Source: Thiosulfativibrio zosterae (GTDB taxonomy: Bacteria; Pseudomonadota; Gammaproteobacteria; Thiomicrospirales; Thiomicrospiraceae). Taken from it: DNA of 64,000 bases. Made by a program: the position numbers and the translations under genes. Below the pieces are notes generated by a model. That model was given only the letters and a program-made list of their open reading frames with translations. It did no database searches and was not told the origin of the DNA. The DNA lies in assembly GCF_011398155.1 (NCBI RefSeq), contig NZ_AP021888.1, positions 392,001 to 456,000 of the forward strand, in the 5' to 3' direction. This document shows positions 28,289-37,299 of the stretch, piece by piece; within the stretch, counting starts at the first letter, position 1, and every line of letters begins with the position of its first letter.

Positions 28289-29488
28289 ATGTCACAAGTA
28301 TTTATCGGTCGCCAACCTATTTTAGATAGAAATATGCAGGTTTTTGCTTACGAGCTGCAATTCAATCAAGGCTTAAACCCCGGTAAAGAAGCCATTCAAG
28401 CCACGGCAGATTTAATTGCTAAAACTGAAACTGAAATTGGTTTTGACGCCATCGTCGGTAAGCACGCCGCCATGATGAAATTGCCAAAAGAACTGATTAA
28501 AAAAGATGTTCTGCCCAGCTTTGATCCGGATAAGCATGTGGTGTTAGAAATCCCTAACAATGTCACTAAAGATGTTGAGGTGCTTAGAAATCTTAAAGAA
28601 TTGAAAAGCACGGGTTCAACCATCGCTTTGGACAACTTTATTGATGATGACTCCAGCATTAAGTTGGCTTCTATCAGTGACTTTGTCAAAATCGATGTCG
28701 AAAAAAACTCCGAAGTGAAACTGAAAAAAATTCTGGAAGAGTTGCACGCCAAAGGCGTCAAAGTCATTGCTGACCGTGTTGAAACGGAAGAAATGTTTAA
28801 TTATTTGAAAAAACTCGGCTTTGACTTTTTCCAAGGATATTTTTTCACGAATCCTGTCATCATTAACGGCGAAAAGCTCTCAGGTAACAAGCTAACCCTA
28901 TTGCAACTCTTAGCAAAAGTGAACGATCCCAAAACTGATTTTCATGAACTTTCTACCATTATCGGTCACGATGTGGGTTTAACCCATAAGTTGTTAGTTG
29001 CGGTCAATAATCCGGCCACGCTGATTCCGGTTAAAGTTGAAAGTGTTGCTGATGCTTTGAAATATATGGGTTTAAAACGCTTAAAGTTTTGGGTCAATAT
29101 GTTAATGCTGTCGGGTATGGACGATTCGCCACAAGAATTATTAGTCACCTCCTTAATGCGCGCCCATTTTTGCGAGCAACTGGCAGTGAAAGCTGGCCAT
29201 GTTCATGATAAAGACAGTTATTTCTTAGTGGGTCTATTCTCTAACCTGGGCGCATTTTTCCGTTCGCCCATCGGTGAAATCTTGGCAGAAATGCCCTTGG
29301 CGCCTGAAATTAACGATGCCCTTGTAAACAAGAAAGGCCCTATGGGTGAAGCCTTGAAATGTCTAGTGGCTTTAGAACAATGCAACAATTCGGTGACGAA
29401 ATTGCAGTTTGAAACCTTGGGTATTTCAGAAATTGGCAATATCTTTATGTCATCATCTGCTTGGGCCCAGCAGGTTGTTCAAGACTGA
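28289..29488 (+). CDS. EAL-HDOD signalling protein (YuxH/CdgJ type)
   Basis: Cytoplasmic two-domain protein of 399 residues. The N-terminal EAL domain (about 1-195) opens with the family signature VFIGRQPILDRNMQVFAYELQF; the EAL motif is YEL here and the catalytic acidic residues are largely missing, so it is probably an inactive or binding-only EAL. TIALDNF and GFDFFQGYFF mark the rest of the barrel. The HDOD domain (about 200-395) contains LTLLQLLAKVNDPKTDF, LTHKLLVAVNNPA and the VGLFSNLGAFF core. Vibrio CdgJ of this architecture influences motility (family knowledge). The gene is bounded upstream by an iterated palindrome and downstream by a strong terminator, so it is monocistronic. Confidence 0.9.
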   Translation: MSQVFIGRQPILDRNMQVFAYELQFNQGLNPGKEAIQATADLIAKTETEIGFDAIVGKHAAMMKLPKELIKKDVLPSFDPDKHVVLEIPNNVTKDVEVLRNLKELKSTGSTIALDNFIDDDSSIKLASISDFVKIDVEKNSEVKLKKILEELHAKGVKVIADRVETEEMFNYLKKLGFDFFQGYFFTNPVIINGEKLSGNKLTLLQLLAKVNDPKTDFHELSTIIGHDVGLTHKLLVAVNNPATLIPVKVESVADALKYMGLKRLKFWVNMLMLSGMDDSPQELLVTSLMRAHFCEQLAVKAGHVHDKDSYFLVGLFSNLGAFFRSPIGEILAEMPLAPEINDALVNKKGPMGEALKCLVALEQCNNSVTKLQFETLGISEIGNIFMSSSAWAQQVVQD

Positions 29489-29520
29489 TTTAGTCAAACA
29501 GGTAAATGCGTTACAATTAA

Positions 29521-29544
29521 AGGCCGGGCTTTCCCGGCTTTTTT
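29521..29544 (+). terminator. Rho-independent terminator
   Basis: GCCGGG, loop CTTT and CCCGGC are followed by TTTTTT, 35 bases past the EAL-HDOD stop codon. Confidence 0.92.
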
Positions 29545-29571
29545 ATTCTTTTCAGAAAACTGGATACACTT

Positions 29572-30942
29572 ATGGTCATGCAATCAATTAACCCCGCCAC
29601 TAACGAACTGCTTGCCGAGTTTGACACTTGGGATGACGCCACTTTAGATGAAGTGATGACGCAAGTCAGCTATGGCTTTGCAGACTGGTCACAACTGACG
29701 CCTTTAGAAGACCGCTGTTTGTTGTTGCGTCGCCTAGCCGATGTTTTGCGTGATGACCAAGATTTATTGGCTGAACTGATTACGCTTGAAATGGGCAAAC
29801 TCTATACCGAGGCCATGGCAGAAGTCGAAAAGTGTGCCGTATTGTGTGAGTTTTACGCCGACCATGCCGATGAGATGCTGGCCGATGAGTTGGTAGAAAC
29901 AGATGCTTCGAAAAGTTATGTGGCTTATTTACCCTTAGGCGTTATTTTGGGGGTAATGCCCTGGAATTATCCCTTCTGGCAGGTGATGCGCTTTGCAGTG
30001 CCAGCGGTGACAGCTGGTAACTTAGCGGTGTTAAAACACGCCTCTAATGTGCCGCAATGTGCCTTAGCCTTAGAAGAAGTCTTTCGTAAAGCCGGTTATC
30101 CAGACGGAATTTTCACCAACTTGATGATTACTTCTAGCCAAGTTGAACAAGTCATTCGTCATCCTGCGGTGCAGGGTGTGGCGCTGACCGGCAGTGAAAC
30201 TGCTGGTCGTAAAGTTGCCAGTATTGCCGGTTATGAGCTGAAAAAAACGGTTTTAGAGTTGGGTGGTTCGGATGCGTTTATCGTGCTTGAAAATGCCAAT
30301 ATGAAAGCCGCCATTCAAGGTGCTTTAAAAGGGCGCTTTCAAAACATGGGGCAAAGCTGCATTGCGGCCAAACGCTTTATTCTGGATAACTATATTTCTG
30401 AGGATTTTATTGCAGATTTTAAAACCGCCATTGAAGAACATTTTGTGGCGGGTGATCCGATGGATAAAAACACAACGCTTGCCCCCATGGCGCGTCAAGA
30501 TTTGTTAGACGAACTGCACGATCAGGTCATGCGTTCGGTTGAATTGGGTGCTGAGCTTGTCTGCGGCGGTTATCAATTGGATCGGGAGGGTTGTTATTAT
30601 GCGCCGACCATTTTGAAAAACATTACCAGCAATATGCCCGCATTTAATGAAGAATTTTTTGGCCCAGTGGCCATAGTGCTTAAAGCTTCTGAACCAGCCC
30701 ATGCGCTCGGCCTAGCCAATGCCACGGATTTTGGTTTGGCAGGCTCTGTGTGGAGTGATGATTTGGCAACGGCAGAGTCCATAGCGATTGGCATGCAATC
30801 GGGTGCCAGTTTTGTGAATAGCATCAGTTTCTCTGACCCCAGAATGCCCTTTGGCGGTATTAAAAACTCAGGTTATGGACGAGAGTTGTCGGCTGAAGGA
30901 CTGCGAGAATTTGTCAATATAAAATCTGTTTGGATAAAGTGA
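29572..30942 (+). CDS. NAD(P)-dependent succinate-semialdehyde dehydrogenase-like enzyme
   Basis: Aldehyde dehydrogenase of 456 residues, the short succinate-semialdehyde dehydrogenase type that oxidises aldehydes to acids. The catalytic glutamate is in LELGGSDAF (near residue 229) and the catalytic cysteine in NMGQSCIAAKRF (near residue 263). PWNYPFWQ, NEEFFGPVA and PFGGIKNSGYGRE are family signatures. The start could be ATG 29572 or 29578, as both are in frame. The EI24 membrane protein starts 7 bases downstream, so they are cotranscribed, though no functional link is evident. GABA catabolism partners are not present, so the natural aldehyde may differ. Confidence 0.87.
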   Translation: MVMQSINPATNELLAEFDTWDDATLDEVMTQVSYGFADWSQLTPLEDRCLLLRRLADVLRDDQDLLAELITLEMGKLYTEAMAEVEKCAVLCEFYADHADEMLADELVETDASKSYVAYLPLGVILGVMPWNYPFWQVMRFAVPAVTAGNLAVLKHASNVPQCALALEEVFRKAGYPDGIFTNLMITSSQVEQVIRHPAVQGVALTGSETAGRKVASIAGYELKKTVLELGGSDAFIVLENANMKAAIQGALKGRFQNMGQSCIAAKRFILDNYISEDFIADFKTAIEEHFVAGDPMDKNTTLAPMARQDLLDELHDQVMRSVELGAELVCGGYQLDREGCYYAPTILKNITSNMPAFNEEFFGPVAIVLKASEPAHALGLANATDFGLAGSVWSDDLATAESIAIGMQSGASFVNSISFSDPRMPFGGIKNSGYGRELSAEGLREFVNIKSVWIK

Positions 30943-30949
30943 GCCAGTT

Positions 30950-31720
30950 ATGAATTTATTATGGAAAACACTGGCAGACCTCAAAGAACCCGCCATTTTA
31001 ATTCGTTTGTTTATCCCTTTTGCAGCAGGCTTGGTGCTGGTCTCTTTATTGGGTTATGGTATTTTTGGTTTGTTACTGACCAGCGATTGGGTGTTGCAAA
31101 GCACGGTTGTGCAAGATGCGCAAACTTGGCAAATGCACGCCGAAAGTACCATCGGTGCCATTCCCTTAATTGGTGGGTTAATTTTGTGGTTTATTGGCTT
31201 GGCAGTCACGGTCATTGCTGGCGTGTTGGGGATTATTTTAGGCAGTTATTTGGTGTTACTGTTTGCCATGATTATTACCGGCTTTATGACGGATACCTTG
31301 GTGAAAACCGTCCAGCAAAAACATTATCCGCATACCGCCTATAGCGGTCATGGAACAACTGCCGGTATGATTTGGAAGTTGGTTAAATATGGCCTGCTGA
31401 TGTTACTGTTACTCATCGTCACCATTCCTTTGCTCTTTATTCCACTGGTCAATGTGATTTGGTTTTGGATGCTCGGTTTTATGTTTTTTCGCTATTCAAT
31501 CGTCTTAGATGTTGGGCAAGTCATTTTGCCTGAGCCGCTTTTCGAAAAACTTAAGCCTATGACCAACTGGGAACCCACCATGGCAGTGGGCATTTTGTTC
31601 GCCCTGAGTGTCTTCCCAATGGTGAGTTTTTTTGCGCCCGTGTTGGCTGTGATTGCTTTGTCACACTATTACTTAGACCAACTCTCTCTTGAAAGACCTA
31701 ACCCTGCCGACATTTCGTAA
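30950..31720 (+). CDS. EI24/CysZ-like membrane protein
   Basis: Inner-membrane protein of 256 residues with four or more hydrophobic spans: about 20-42, 75-115 (a long double helix rich in Gly and Ile), 144-180 and 208-240. The arrangement and the FFRYSIVLDVGQ segment resemble the EI24 family, whose best-studied member CysZ moves sulfate. It is joined to the upstream dehydrogenase gene by a 7-base gap. The substrate is not readable from sequence. A repeat-rich 567-bp gap follows. Confidence 0.75.
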   Translation: MNLLWKTLADLKEPAILIRLFIPFAAGLVLVSLLGYGIFGLLLTSDWVLQSTVVQDAQTWQMHAESTIGAIPLIGGLILWFIGLAVTVIAGVLGIILGSYLVLLFAMIITGFMTDTLVKTVQQKHYPHTAYSGHGTTAGMIWKLVKYGLLMLLLLIVTIPLLFIPLVNVIWFWMLGFMFFRYSIVLDVGQVILPEPLFEKLKPMTNWEPTMAVGILFALSVFPMVSFFAPVLAVIALSHYYLDQLSLERPNPADIS

Positions 31721-31767
31721 AACCTACAAACGATAGCGCGCTATTGATTTTTAGATTGGAATTGCAA

Positions 31768-31828
31768 GCAGGCTAAAGCCTGCGCCCCAAAGAAAACAAT
31801 TGTCAAAGGGGCGAAGGCTTTAGCCTTC
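31768..31828 (+). repeat. REP-like double hairpin, copy C
   Basis: GCAGGCTAAAGCCTGC at 31768-31783 and GAAGGCTTTAGCCTTC at 31813-31828, around a GCCCC...GGGGC core. It forms the left boundary of a larger nested palindrome whose right boundary is copy D in the opposite orientation. Confidence 0.87.
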
Positions 31829-31920
31829 CTGGATTTTTACCTCTAGCGTTCAAGTGCTTTTTCACTATTTATGACGCTTGTTATAAGGTCGCTTTTTAGG
31901 TTTGTATTTTTAAATAGGAC

Positions 31921-32167
31921 TTTTGCCCCGCGCCCTTGTTACTTTTTGGCTCGCCCAAAAAGTAACCAAAAAGTCGACCCTCTCATCATTTCTATGCCCC
32001 TAAAACTCAGGACTGGAAAGTGGCGAACTCGCTTCGCTCAAACAGCGCCACTTTTTCTCCAGTCCTTTCGTTAAGGGGCATCACGAAATGATTCAAAGGG
32101 AACTCTGGATATTCTGACAGAGCAGTTTGTCCTTTCAGAAAAAAAGTGACAAGAGTGCAGGGCAAAA
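31921..32167. repeat. Large nested inverted-repeat element (MITE-like)
   Basis: About 247 bases with three layers of symmetry. Outer arms TTTTGCCCCGCGCCCTTGTT (31921-31940) match the reverse complement of 32148-32167 imperfectly. Inside the left arm is a local hairpin GTTACTTTTTGG/CCAAAAAGTAAC (31938-31966). The centre pairs 31986-32024 with 32046-32090 over GCCCCT, AGGACTGG and AAAGTGGCG blocks, with a CTCGCTTCGCTC-rich loop. No open reading frame of note is inside. Together with flanking REP copies C and D it fills most of the 567-bp gap between the EI24 and helicase genes. Confidence 0.7.
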
Positions 32168-32173
32168 TTTCAA

Positions 32174-32234
32174 GAAGGCTAAAGCCTTCGCCCCTTTGAA
32201 AACACCTCACTTCGGGGCGCAGGCTTTAGCCTGC
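32174..32234 (-). repeat. REP-like double hairpin, copy D
   Basis: GAAGGCTAAAGCCTTC at 32174-32189 and GCAGGCTTTAGCCTGC at 32219-32234. It is inverted relative to copies A-C and closes the nested palindrome begun by copy C. Confidence 0.87.
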
Positions 32235-32245
32235 CTTTGTCTTAA

Positions 32246-32276
32246 ACAAAAAAGCCACTCTGTTGAGTGGCTCTTT
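32246..32276 (-). terminator. Terminator of the helicase gene
   Basis: On the minus strand, GCCACTC, loop AACA and GAGTGGC are followed by TTTTTT, 12 bases beyond the helicase stop codon. Confidence 0.87.
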
Positions 32277-32287
32277 AATGTGCTGAT

Positions 32288-33535
32288 TTATTTCTTTTTA
32301 GGCTTGCTGGGCGCTTTGCCTAGGCGTTTGGCTTTGGCGGCGATTTTTTTCTTGTGGGGTTTCTTTTTGGTTTCTGCGGCTTTTTTAGGATTGACTTTAG
32401 GTTCTAATCCTTTGATCTTTGCCACAGGAATTTTTGTTTGTAAGTGGAATTCAATGCGCTGTAAGTGACGGTAATCATGGGCTTCAACTAGGTTTATGGC
32501 AATGCCCACGGCTTGCGCACGACCGGTGCGTCCGATGCGATGAATATAAACATCACCACGGAAAGGCAAGTCGTAATTGATAACATGGGTGATATTGAGT
32601 ATATCTAGCCCTCGTGCCGCAACATCACTCGCAACCAATACTTTGATGCGACCTTGTTTAAAGCGGGTGGCCACATCTAAGCGTTTGGCTTGGTCGAGAT
32701 CGCCATGCAGGGCGCTTGAGCTGATTTCTTGGGTTTGTAACCAATCACTTAATTCGATGGCGCGTTCTTTCTTATTGCAGAAAATAAGGGCGCTGACACA
32801 GCTTTCATCTTTTAATATGGCTAACAATAGCGCGTTTTTGTGGGTTTTATCATCTGCGTAATAAACCACCTGTTGAACTTGGCTGGATTGTTGGTTGGGC
32901 GCATCGACTTGAATAACGGCTGGTTCATCCAAAATCTCATTAGCAAAACGCTCTACCCCTGAGCCCGATAAGGTTGCTGAAAAACATGCGCCTTGAAAGT
33001 CGCCTGCAAAGGTATCCATAATGGCCGCCACATCTGGCCCTTGCCCCATGTCGAGCATGCGATCGGCTTCGTCGATAATGAGCATTTCAATGTCGCTTAA
33101 ATCGATAGCGTCTTCGCCAACCATGCCGATTAAGCGTCCTGGGGTGGCGACGATGATGTCGGCAGGTCGTGTGAGGTGTGTTTTTTGTTTGGCTAGGTCA
33201 AAGCCCCCGGTGATGATGTTAGAGGTAATGTCGCAATGTACCCCCAGCTCTTTGACCACCTTGTGAATTTGAAAAGCCAGTTCACGCGTGGGCGCCAGCA
33301 TTAAAATGCGGGCTTTGGTTTGATAAGCTGGGCTAGGATGGTCGAGCAAATATTGTAAAGCGGGCAATACAAACGCCGCGGTTTTTCCGGTGCCAGTGGC
33401 TGCACCCGCTAAAACATCCCGACCTTCGAGCATTTCAGGAATGGCGGCCGCTTGCACGGGCGTGGGTTTGTGAAAGTGGTTTTCTCTCAGGGCTTGCAAT
33501 AAGGGTTCGTCTAGGTCTAGCTCATCAAATGTCAT
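32288..33535 (-). CDS. srmB: SrmB-like DEAD-box RNA helicase
   Basis: ATP-dependent RNA helicase of 415 residues. Q motif HKPTPVQAAAIP, Walker A AATGTGKTAAF, motif Ia APTRELAFQ, DEAD as IIDEADRMLDMG, motif III SATLSGSG, and C-terminal HRIGRTGRA are all present. The opening FDELDLDEPLLQAL and the DEADRMLDMG/VAARGLDI context, and a 50-residue Lys-rich tail, fit SrmB, which helps 50S ribosome assembly, better than RhlE or DeaD. The assignment within the DEAD family is by resemblance only. It is followed by a terminator and lies 20 bases downstream of ppnN on the same strand. Confidence 0.85.
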   Translation of the reverse strand: MTFDELDLDEPLLQALRENHFHKPTPVQAAAIPEMLEGRDVLAGAATGTGKTAAFVLPALQYLLDHPSPAYQTKARILMLAPTRELAFQIHKVVKELGVHCDITSNIITGGFDLAKQKTHLTRPADIIVATPGRLIGMVGEDAIDLSDIEMLIIDEADRMLDMGQGPDVAAIMDTFAGDFQGACFSATLSGSGVERFANEILDEPAVIQVDAPNQQSSQVQQVVYYADDKTHKNALLLAILKDESCVSALIFCNKKERAIELSDWLQTQEISSSALHGDLDQAKRLDVATRFKQGRIKVLVASDVAARGLDILNITHVINYDLPFRGDVYIHRIGRTGRAQAVGIAINLVEAHDYRHLQRIEFHLQTKIPVAKIKGLEPKVNPKKAAETKKKPHKKKIAAKAKRLGKAPSKPKKK

Positions 33536-33554
33536 GCGTTTCTTCTTTAATAGA

Positions 33555-34928
33555 TTATTCAGTGACTATTTTATAACAAGGCTCGTAGTGGGCATCGCCT
33601 AATTTCATGCGTTTTTGTTTAACAAAGTCTTTGAGCAGGTTATCCATCTCGCGCATGATTTCAGGGTCACCATGAATATGGAAAGGCCCTTTTTCGGCAA
33701 CCATTTGCACCGCATCTTGTTTAACATTGCCGGCAACTATCGCTGAAAATGCTCGGCGCAGTTGGCTGGCGAGTAAATGGGGCGGTTGATCTCGATTGAG
33801 ATTTAGAGCGGCTACATTTTCATGCGTTGGGTTAAAGGGTTGCTGCACTTCATAAGGAATGTGGAGTTTCCAGTTGAAATAATAGGCATCGCTGTTGTTT
33901 TTGCGGTATTCGCGAACGCGTTCAAAGCCATTGCTCATAAAATCAGCGAGTTCTTCAGGTTGTTCAATAAACACTTCAAATTTACTGCAAGCGCTTGCGC
34001 CCAGTGTCAGCTCAATAAAGCGTAAAACCGAGTCAAAATAGTTGCGATAACTTTCGGGTGCGGTAAAGGCCACAGGGAAAGGTAAGTTTTGGTTTTCTGG
34101 GTGCATCAAAATGGTGAGTAGATAGAGAATTTCTTCCATGGTCCCTGCACCACCCGGGAAGATAACAATGCCGTGCCCAAGGCGCACAAAGGCTTCAAGG
34201 CGTTTTTCAATGTCTGGGAAAATGGTCAACTCATTCACGATGGCATTTGGGGCTTCGGCAGCGATAATGCCAGGTTCGGTTAAACCGATATAGCGTCCAT
34301 TCGTGTAGCGCTGTTTGCCATGCCCCAGCACGGCGCCTTTCATGGGGCCTTTCATGGCGCCTGGACCACAGCCGGTGCAAATGTCTAGTTTTCTAAGACC
34401 TAGGTGATAACCGACATGCTTGGTGTATTTGTATTCGTCTAATGAAATTGAGTGGCCGCCCCAGCACACCACGATATTGGGTGAAACACCGGATTTCAGC
34501 AATTGCGCGTTGCGGGCAAAGTGAAAGATGGCATTGGTGATGTCAAAAGAATCTTCTAGGTTGAATTCTTTGGCTTCTAGAATTTCGTTTTTGGCATAAA
34601 TTAGGTCGCGGATAACCGCCCACAGGTGTTCTTGTAAACCGGTGATGATTTCGCCGTTCACAAAGGCATTTTTGGGCACGTTGTCTATTTCAACTTGCAG
34701 ACCGCGACCTTTCGCATTGACATGGATTTGATAGTCGGGGTGTGCCGATAACAGCGCCATACTGCTGTCTTCTTTGCTACCGGTATTGAGCACAGCGAGG
34801 GTGCATTGGCGTAATAATTCATTTAAACCTTTATCTGAGTGGTCACACAGCTGCGCCACTTCGTGTTTTGATAAGATTTGTAAGGTGCCGGCTGGGCGAA
34901 TTAAGACTTTGTTGTTCTCTAATTCCAT
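33555..34928 (-). CDS. ppnN: Nucleotide 5'-monophosphate nucleosidase PpnN
   Basis: LOG-family protein of 457 residues, full length for PpnN (formerly YgdH), which hydrolyses purine and pyrimidine monophosphates to base and ribose 5-phosphate. VVCWGGHSI, CTGCGPGAMKGPMKG and the phosphate/catalytic motif FPGGAGTMEEILYLL (PGGxGTxxE) are intact. N- and C-terminal domains such as RRAFSAIVAGNVK are those of the E. coli enzyme, where (p)ppGpp binds and activates it (established knowledge). The start has GAGGG ten bases upstream. Only 41 bases separate it from the divergent AI-2E transporter gene, so promoters must overlap. The helicase gene follows on the same strand. Confidence 0.93.
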   Translation of the reverse strand: MELENNKVLIRPAGTLQILSKHEVAQLCDHSDKGLNELLRQCTLAVLNTGSKEDSSMALLSAHPDYQIHVNAKGRGLQVEIDNVPKNAFVNGEIITGLQEHLWAVIRDLIYAKNEILEAKEFNLEDSFDITNAIFHFARNAQLLKSGVSPNIVVCWGGHSISLDEYKYTKHVGYHLGLRKLDICTGCGPGAMKGPMKGAVLGHGKQRYTNGRYIGLTEPGIIAAEAPNAIVNELTIFPDIEKRLEAFVRLGHGIVIFPGGAGTMEEILYLLTILMHPENQNLPFPVAFTAPESYRNYFDSVLRFIELTLGASACSKFEVFIEQPEELADFMSNGFERVREYRKNNSDAYYFNWKLHIPYEVQQPFNPTHENVAALNLNRDQPPHLLASQLRRAFSAIVAGNVKQDAVQMVAEKGPFHIHGDPEIMREMDNLLKDFVKQKRMKLGDAHYEPCYKIVTE

Positions 34929-34969
34929 GTTAGATTTACCCTCATTGATATTTCATAGACGAGACTATT

Positions 34970-36079
34970 ATGCGTGGAAAACAGCCTTATGAAGAAGGTT
35001 TTTTAATCATTTTGATGATTTTGTCAGTGGTGGGCTTGTTGTGGCTTTTTTCGCCATTTTTAGAAGCCTTATTGTTTGCCATGATTTTATCCACCGCCAC
35101 CTATCGACTTTATCTGTGGGTGTTACCTCAAGTTAAAGATAACGAAACCAGCGCATCAGGTTTAATGAGTTTGGCAGTTTTTGTCACCGTCATTGCGCCA
35201 GTGTCTTATTTATTGGTGGCGGTGAGTTTAGAAATGGGGGATATTTATGGCCATGCCCAGTCTTGGTTGGTGCAACAAACCCCAGAAAGCTTGGCTGCTT
35301 TAAATGCACAATGGATGCAAACGTTGGGCATAGAAGCCAGTAATCAGCAAAAAATTCTGACCCAAATTAAAGACCATGCAGCGGATTTAATTTCGTTAGC
35401 GCAACAAGCGGCCGTGTTTTTGGTGCAGGGTGTTTTGGGCAGTGCCACCTCTTTTATCAGTTTTATTGCCTTATCGGTGTTTGCCTTGTTTTTCTTTTAT
35501 CGCGATGGGCATCGCATTGCCAGTCACTTAAAAGTGTTATCCCCTTTAGAAAACTATTACGACACCATGATCATGAATCGCTTTGCGGGTCTTTCAACCG
35601 TGTTGTTGTTATCTATTTTGGGCATTGCCATTATGCAAGGCGTTTCGTTTGTTATTTTGGCTTGGATTATTGGCTTGCCAGCCTTATTTATCGGCATGGC
35701 CATAGCGGTCACCTCGTTTATTCCCATCGTGGGGGCGGCACTGGTTTGGGTGCCTATGGCGGCTTATTTAGGGCTCAATGGCAGTTATGTTTCGGCAGGC
35801 CTGGTGGTTTTTTGGGGTGCGGTCATTAACGGATTTTTAATTGATAATTTGGTGCGACCGATTTTGATTCAAAAAATTTCGGGCTTGCTGGCAACGCCTG
35901 ATAAAGCCAATGATTTGGCAGTAGCCAATCATACTTTAATTACGGTGCTGTCGACCTTTGCGGGTTTGATTCATTTTGGCATGATCGGTTTGTTTTTTGG
36001 CCCAGTGATTGCGGCCATGGCCATTACGATTTTTGATGTTTACGAGCATAAAAATACTGATTTGCTCGATAGAACTTAG
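34970..36079 (+). CDS. AI-2E family transporter
   Basis: Membrane protein of 369 residues with about seven to eight hydrophobic spans and the TqsA/PerM/YdiK-like layout: paired N-terminal helices, a soluble helical stretch (about 95-135), and a C-terminal block with LSILGIAIMQGVSF, SFIPIVGAALVWVP and DNLVRPILIQ, the family signature. Members export AI-2, indole or sodium/protons depending on subfamily, so AI-2 transport is not assured. It contains a near-copy of the iterated palindrome (35795-35804). It is divergent from ppnN and 76 bases upstream of the metallo-hydrolase gene. Confidence 0.87.
   Translation: MRGKQPYEEGFLIILMILSVVGLLWLFSPFLEALLFAMILSTATYRLYLWVLPQVKDNETSASGLMSLAVFVTVIAPVSYLLVAVSLEMGDIYGHAQSWLVQQTPESLAALNAQWMQTLGIEASNQQKILTQIKDHAADLISLAQQAAVFLVQGVLGSATSFISFIALSVFALFFFYRDGHRIASHLKVLSPLENYYDTMIMNRFAGLSTVLLLSILGIAIMQGVSFVILAWIIGLPALFIGMAIAVTSFIPIVGAALVWVPMAAYLGLNGSYVSAGLVVFWGAVINGFLIDNLVRPILIQKISGLLATPDKANDLAVANHTLITVLSTFAGLIHFGMIGLFFGPVIAAMAITIFDVYEHKNTDLLDRT
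35795..35804. repeat. Near-copy of the iterated palindrome inside AI-2E transporter gene
   Basis: GCAGGCCTGG, one mismatch from the consensus, in the same reading frame as the exact intragenic copies (Ala-Gly-Leu-Val). Confidence 0.6.
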
Positions 36080-36155
36080 TAATGTGCAGTTATAAATGAA
36101 AAGTGTTAGTATTTATGAGTAAATAAAAAGTTCAGCTTTTCAGAGGAGGAAAGTC

Positions 36156-37274
36156 ATGAAAAAAATTATAAAAACAACTATAAAAACAACCCTGGGAATA
36201 GCATCGCTATCCTTAGCCTTAGCCACTCCTAATATTTATGCCAGCGGTTCTGAAGACCCTTATATTGCAGGCTTTGAGGCTTGGGCAGCCTCTATGAAAA
36301 AAATTGGCGGAGAAAGTGCTGCGCATGGTCCTGAGCAGTATATAAAAGATGTTAAAGCGGCCATGAAGAAAGCCGGCTATATTGGTGCTGAATTGCCTAT
36401 GCCGCAAGCCACCCAAGTAACCGAAGGCGTTTATACCATTGTTGGTAGTCAAATTTGGCACAACCCGTCTAACTTTGGGTTAAACAACAATATCTCGTTT
36501 GTGATTTTTAAAAATGGGGTGTTTGTGTTTAATGCCGGTGCCAACCCTGCCATTGCATACAGCGTGCATCAACAAATTAAACGCATTACAGATAAACCGG
36601 TGAAATGGTTGGCGGTTGAAAATAATCAAGGCCATGCCTATTTAGGCGCGAGTTATTGGGTAGATGTTGGGGTTAAAAATCTCTACTCCAGCGAGTTGGC
36701 GAATGCTCAGTTCGAAGAAGCCTACGACTTTATCAAAGAAGATTGGGCAACCAAAGTTAGCCATGTTTTAACAGACCCAGCAAGAGATGTGTCGAGCCAA
36801 TTTACGACTTTCAAGGGCAAAAAGGTTATTGATTTAGGCGGTGGCGAAACGCTGGAGTTGTTAGATTTTGGCCCGGGCCATACCCCTGCTTCGACCAGTG
36901 TGTATATTCCTAGCAAAAAAGTTTTCTTATCGGGCGATTTAGCGTTTAACGAGCGTATGCCGGTCATGTTTAATTACACCAATAGTTTTGATTGGATGAA
37001 ATCGTTTGAAGCCATGATGAAAACCATCCCACAAGACAGCTTTGTGATTCCTGGGCATGGCACACCCACCGATATGGCGACCATCAAAAAACAAACTTAC
37101 GATTACTTCCGCTATGTACAAAAAGAAGTGCAAAAAGTGATTGATGCTGGCGGCAAGCAAGAGCAAGCAGAGATGGTAGATCAGTCTATGTATCAAGACA
37201 GACCGGTGTTTGAGCAAGCGGCGCGTAACAATGCGCGTCGTATTTATATTGAATTAACGGGTGGTGATTTTTAA
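36156..37274 (+). CDS. Exported metallo-beta-lactamase-fold protein with altered zinc site 1
   Basis: Secreted protein of 372 residues with a signal peptide (about 1-29, ending NIYAS). The MBL fold is clear: NISFVIFKNGVFVFNAGANP, then GPGHTPASTSVYIP, FLSGDLAFNERMP and IPGHGTPT supply the later histidine, aspartate and histidine. The expected HxHxDH loop reads VENNQGHAYLGA, so the first zinc site has at most one histidine left. The protein may bind a single metal or be non-enzymatic. It resembles periplasmic MBL proteins of the SoxH/quinoprotein-relay type, a loose comparison. AGAGGAGG precedes the ATG, indicating strong translation. A terminator carrying a split iterated palindrome follows. 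Confidence 0.82.
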   Translation: MKKIIKTTIKTTLGIASLSLALATPNIYASGSEDPYIAGFEAWAASMKKIGGESAAHGPEQYIKDVKAAMKKAGYIGAELPMPQATQVTEGVYTIVGSQIWHNPSNFGLNNNISFVIFKNGVFVFNAGANPAIAYSVHQQIKRITDKPVKWLAVENNQGHAYLGASYWVDVGVKNLYSSELANAQFEEAYDFIKEDWATKVSHVLTDPARDVSSQFTTFKGKKVIDLGGGETLELLDFGPGHTPASTSVYIPSKKVFLSGDLAFNERMPVMFNYTNSFDWMKSFEAMMKTIPQDSFVIPGHGTPTDMATIKKQTYDYFRYVQKEVQKVIDAGGKQEQAEMVDQSMYQDRPVFEQAARNNARRIYIELTGGDF

Positions 37275-37299
37275 CCCCGATTTTTGAGTGCTTAAAAGC

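Noticed and set aside
31871-32210. Small open frames inside the nested palindrome
   Set aside because: They follow from inverted-repeat sequence, differ on both strands and resemble no protein.
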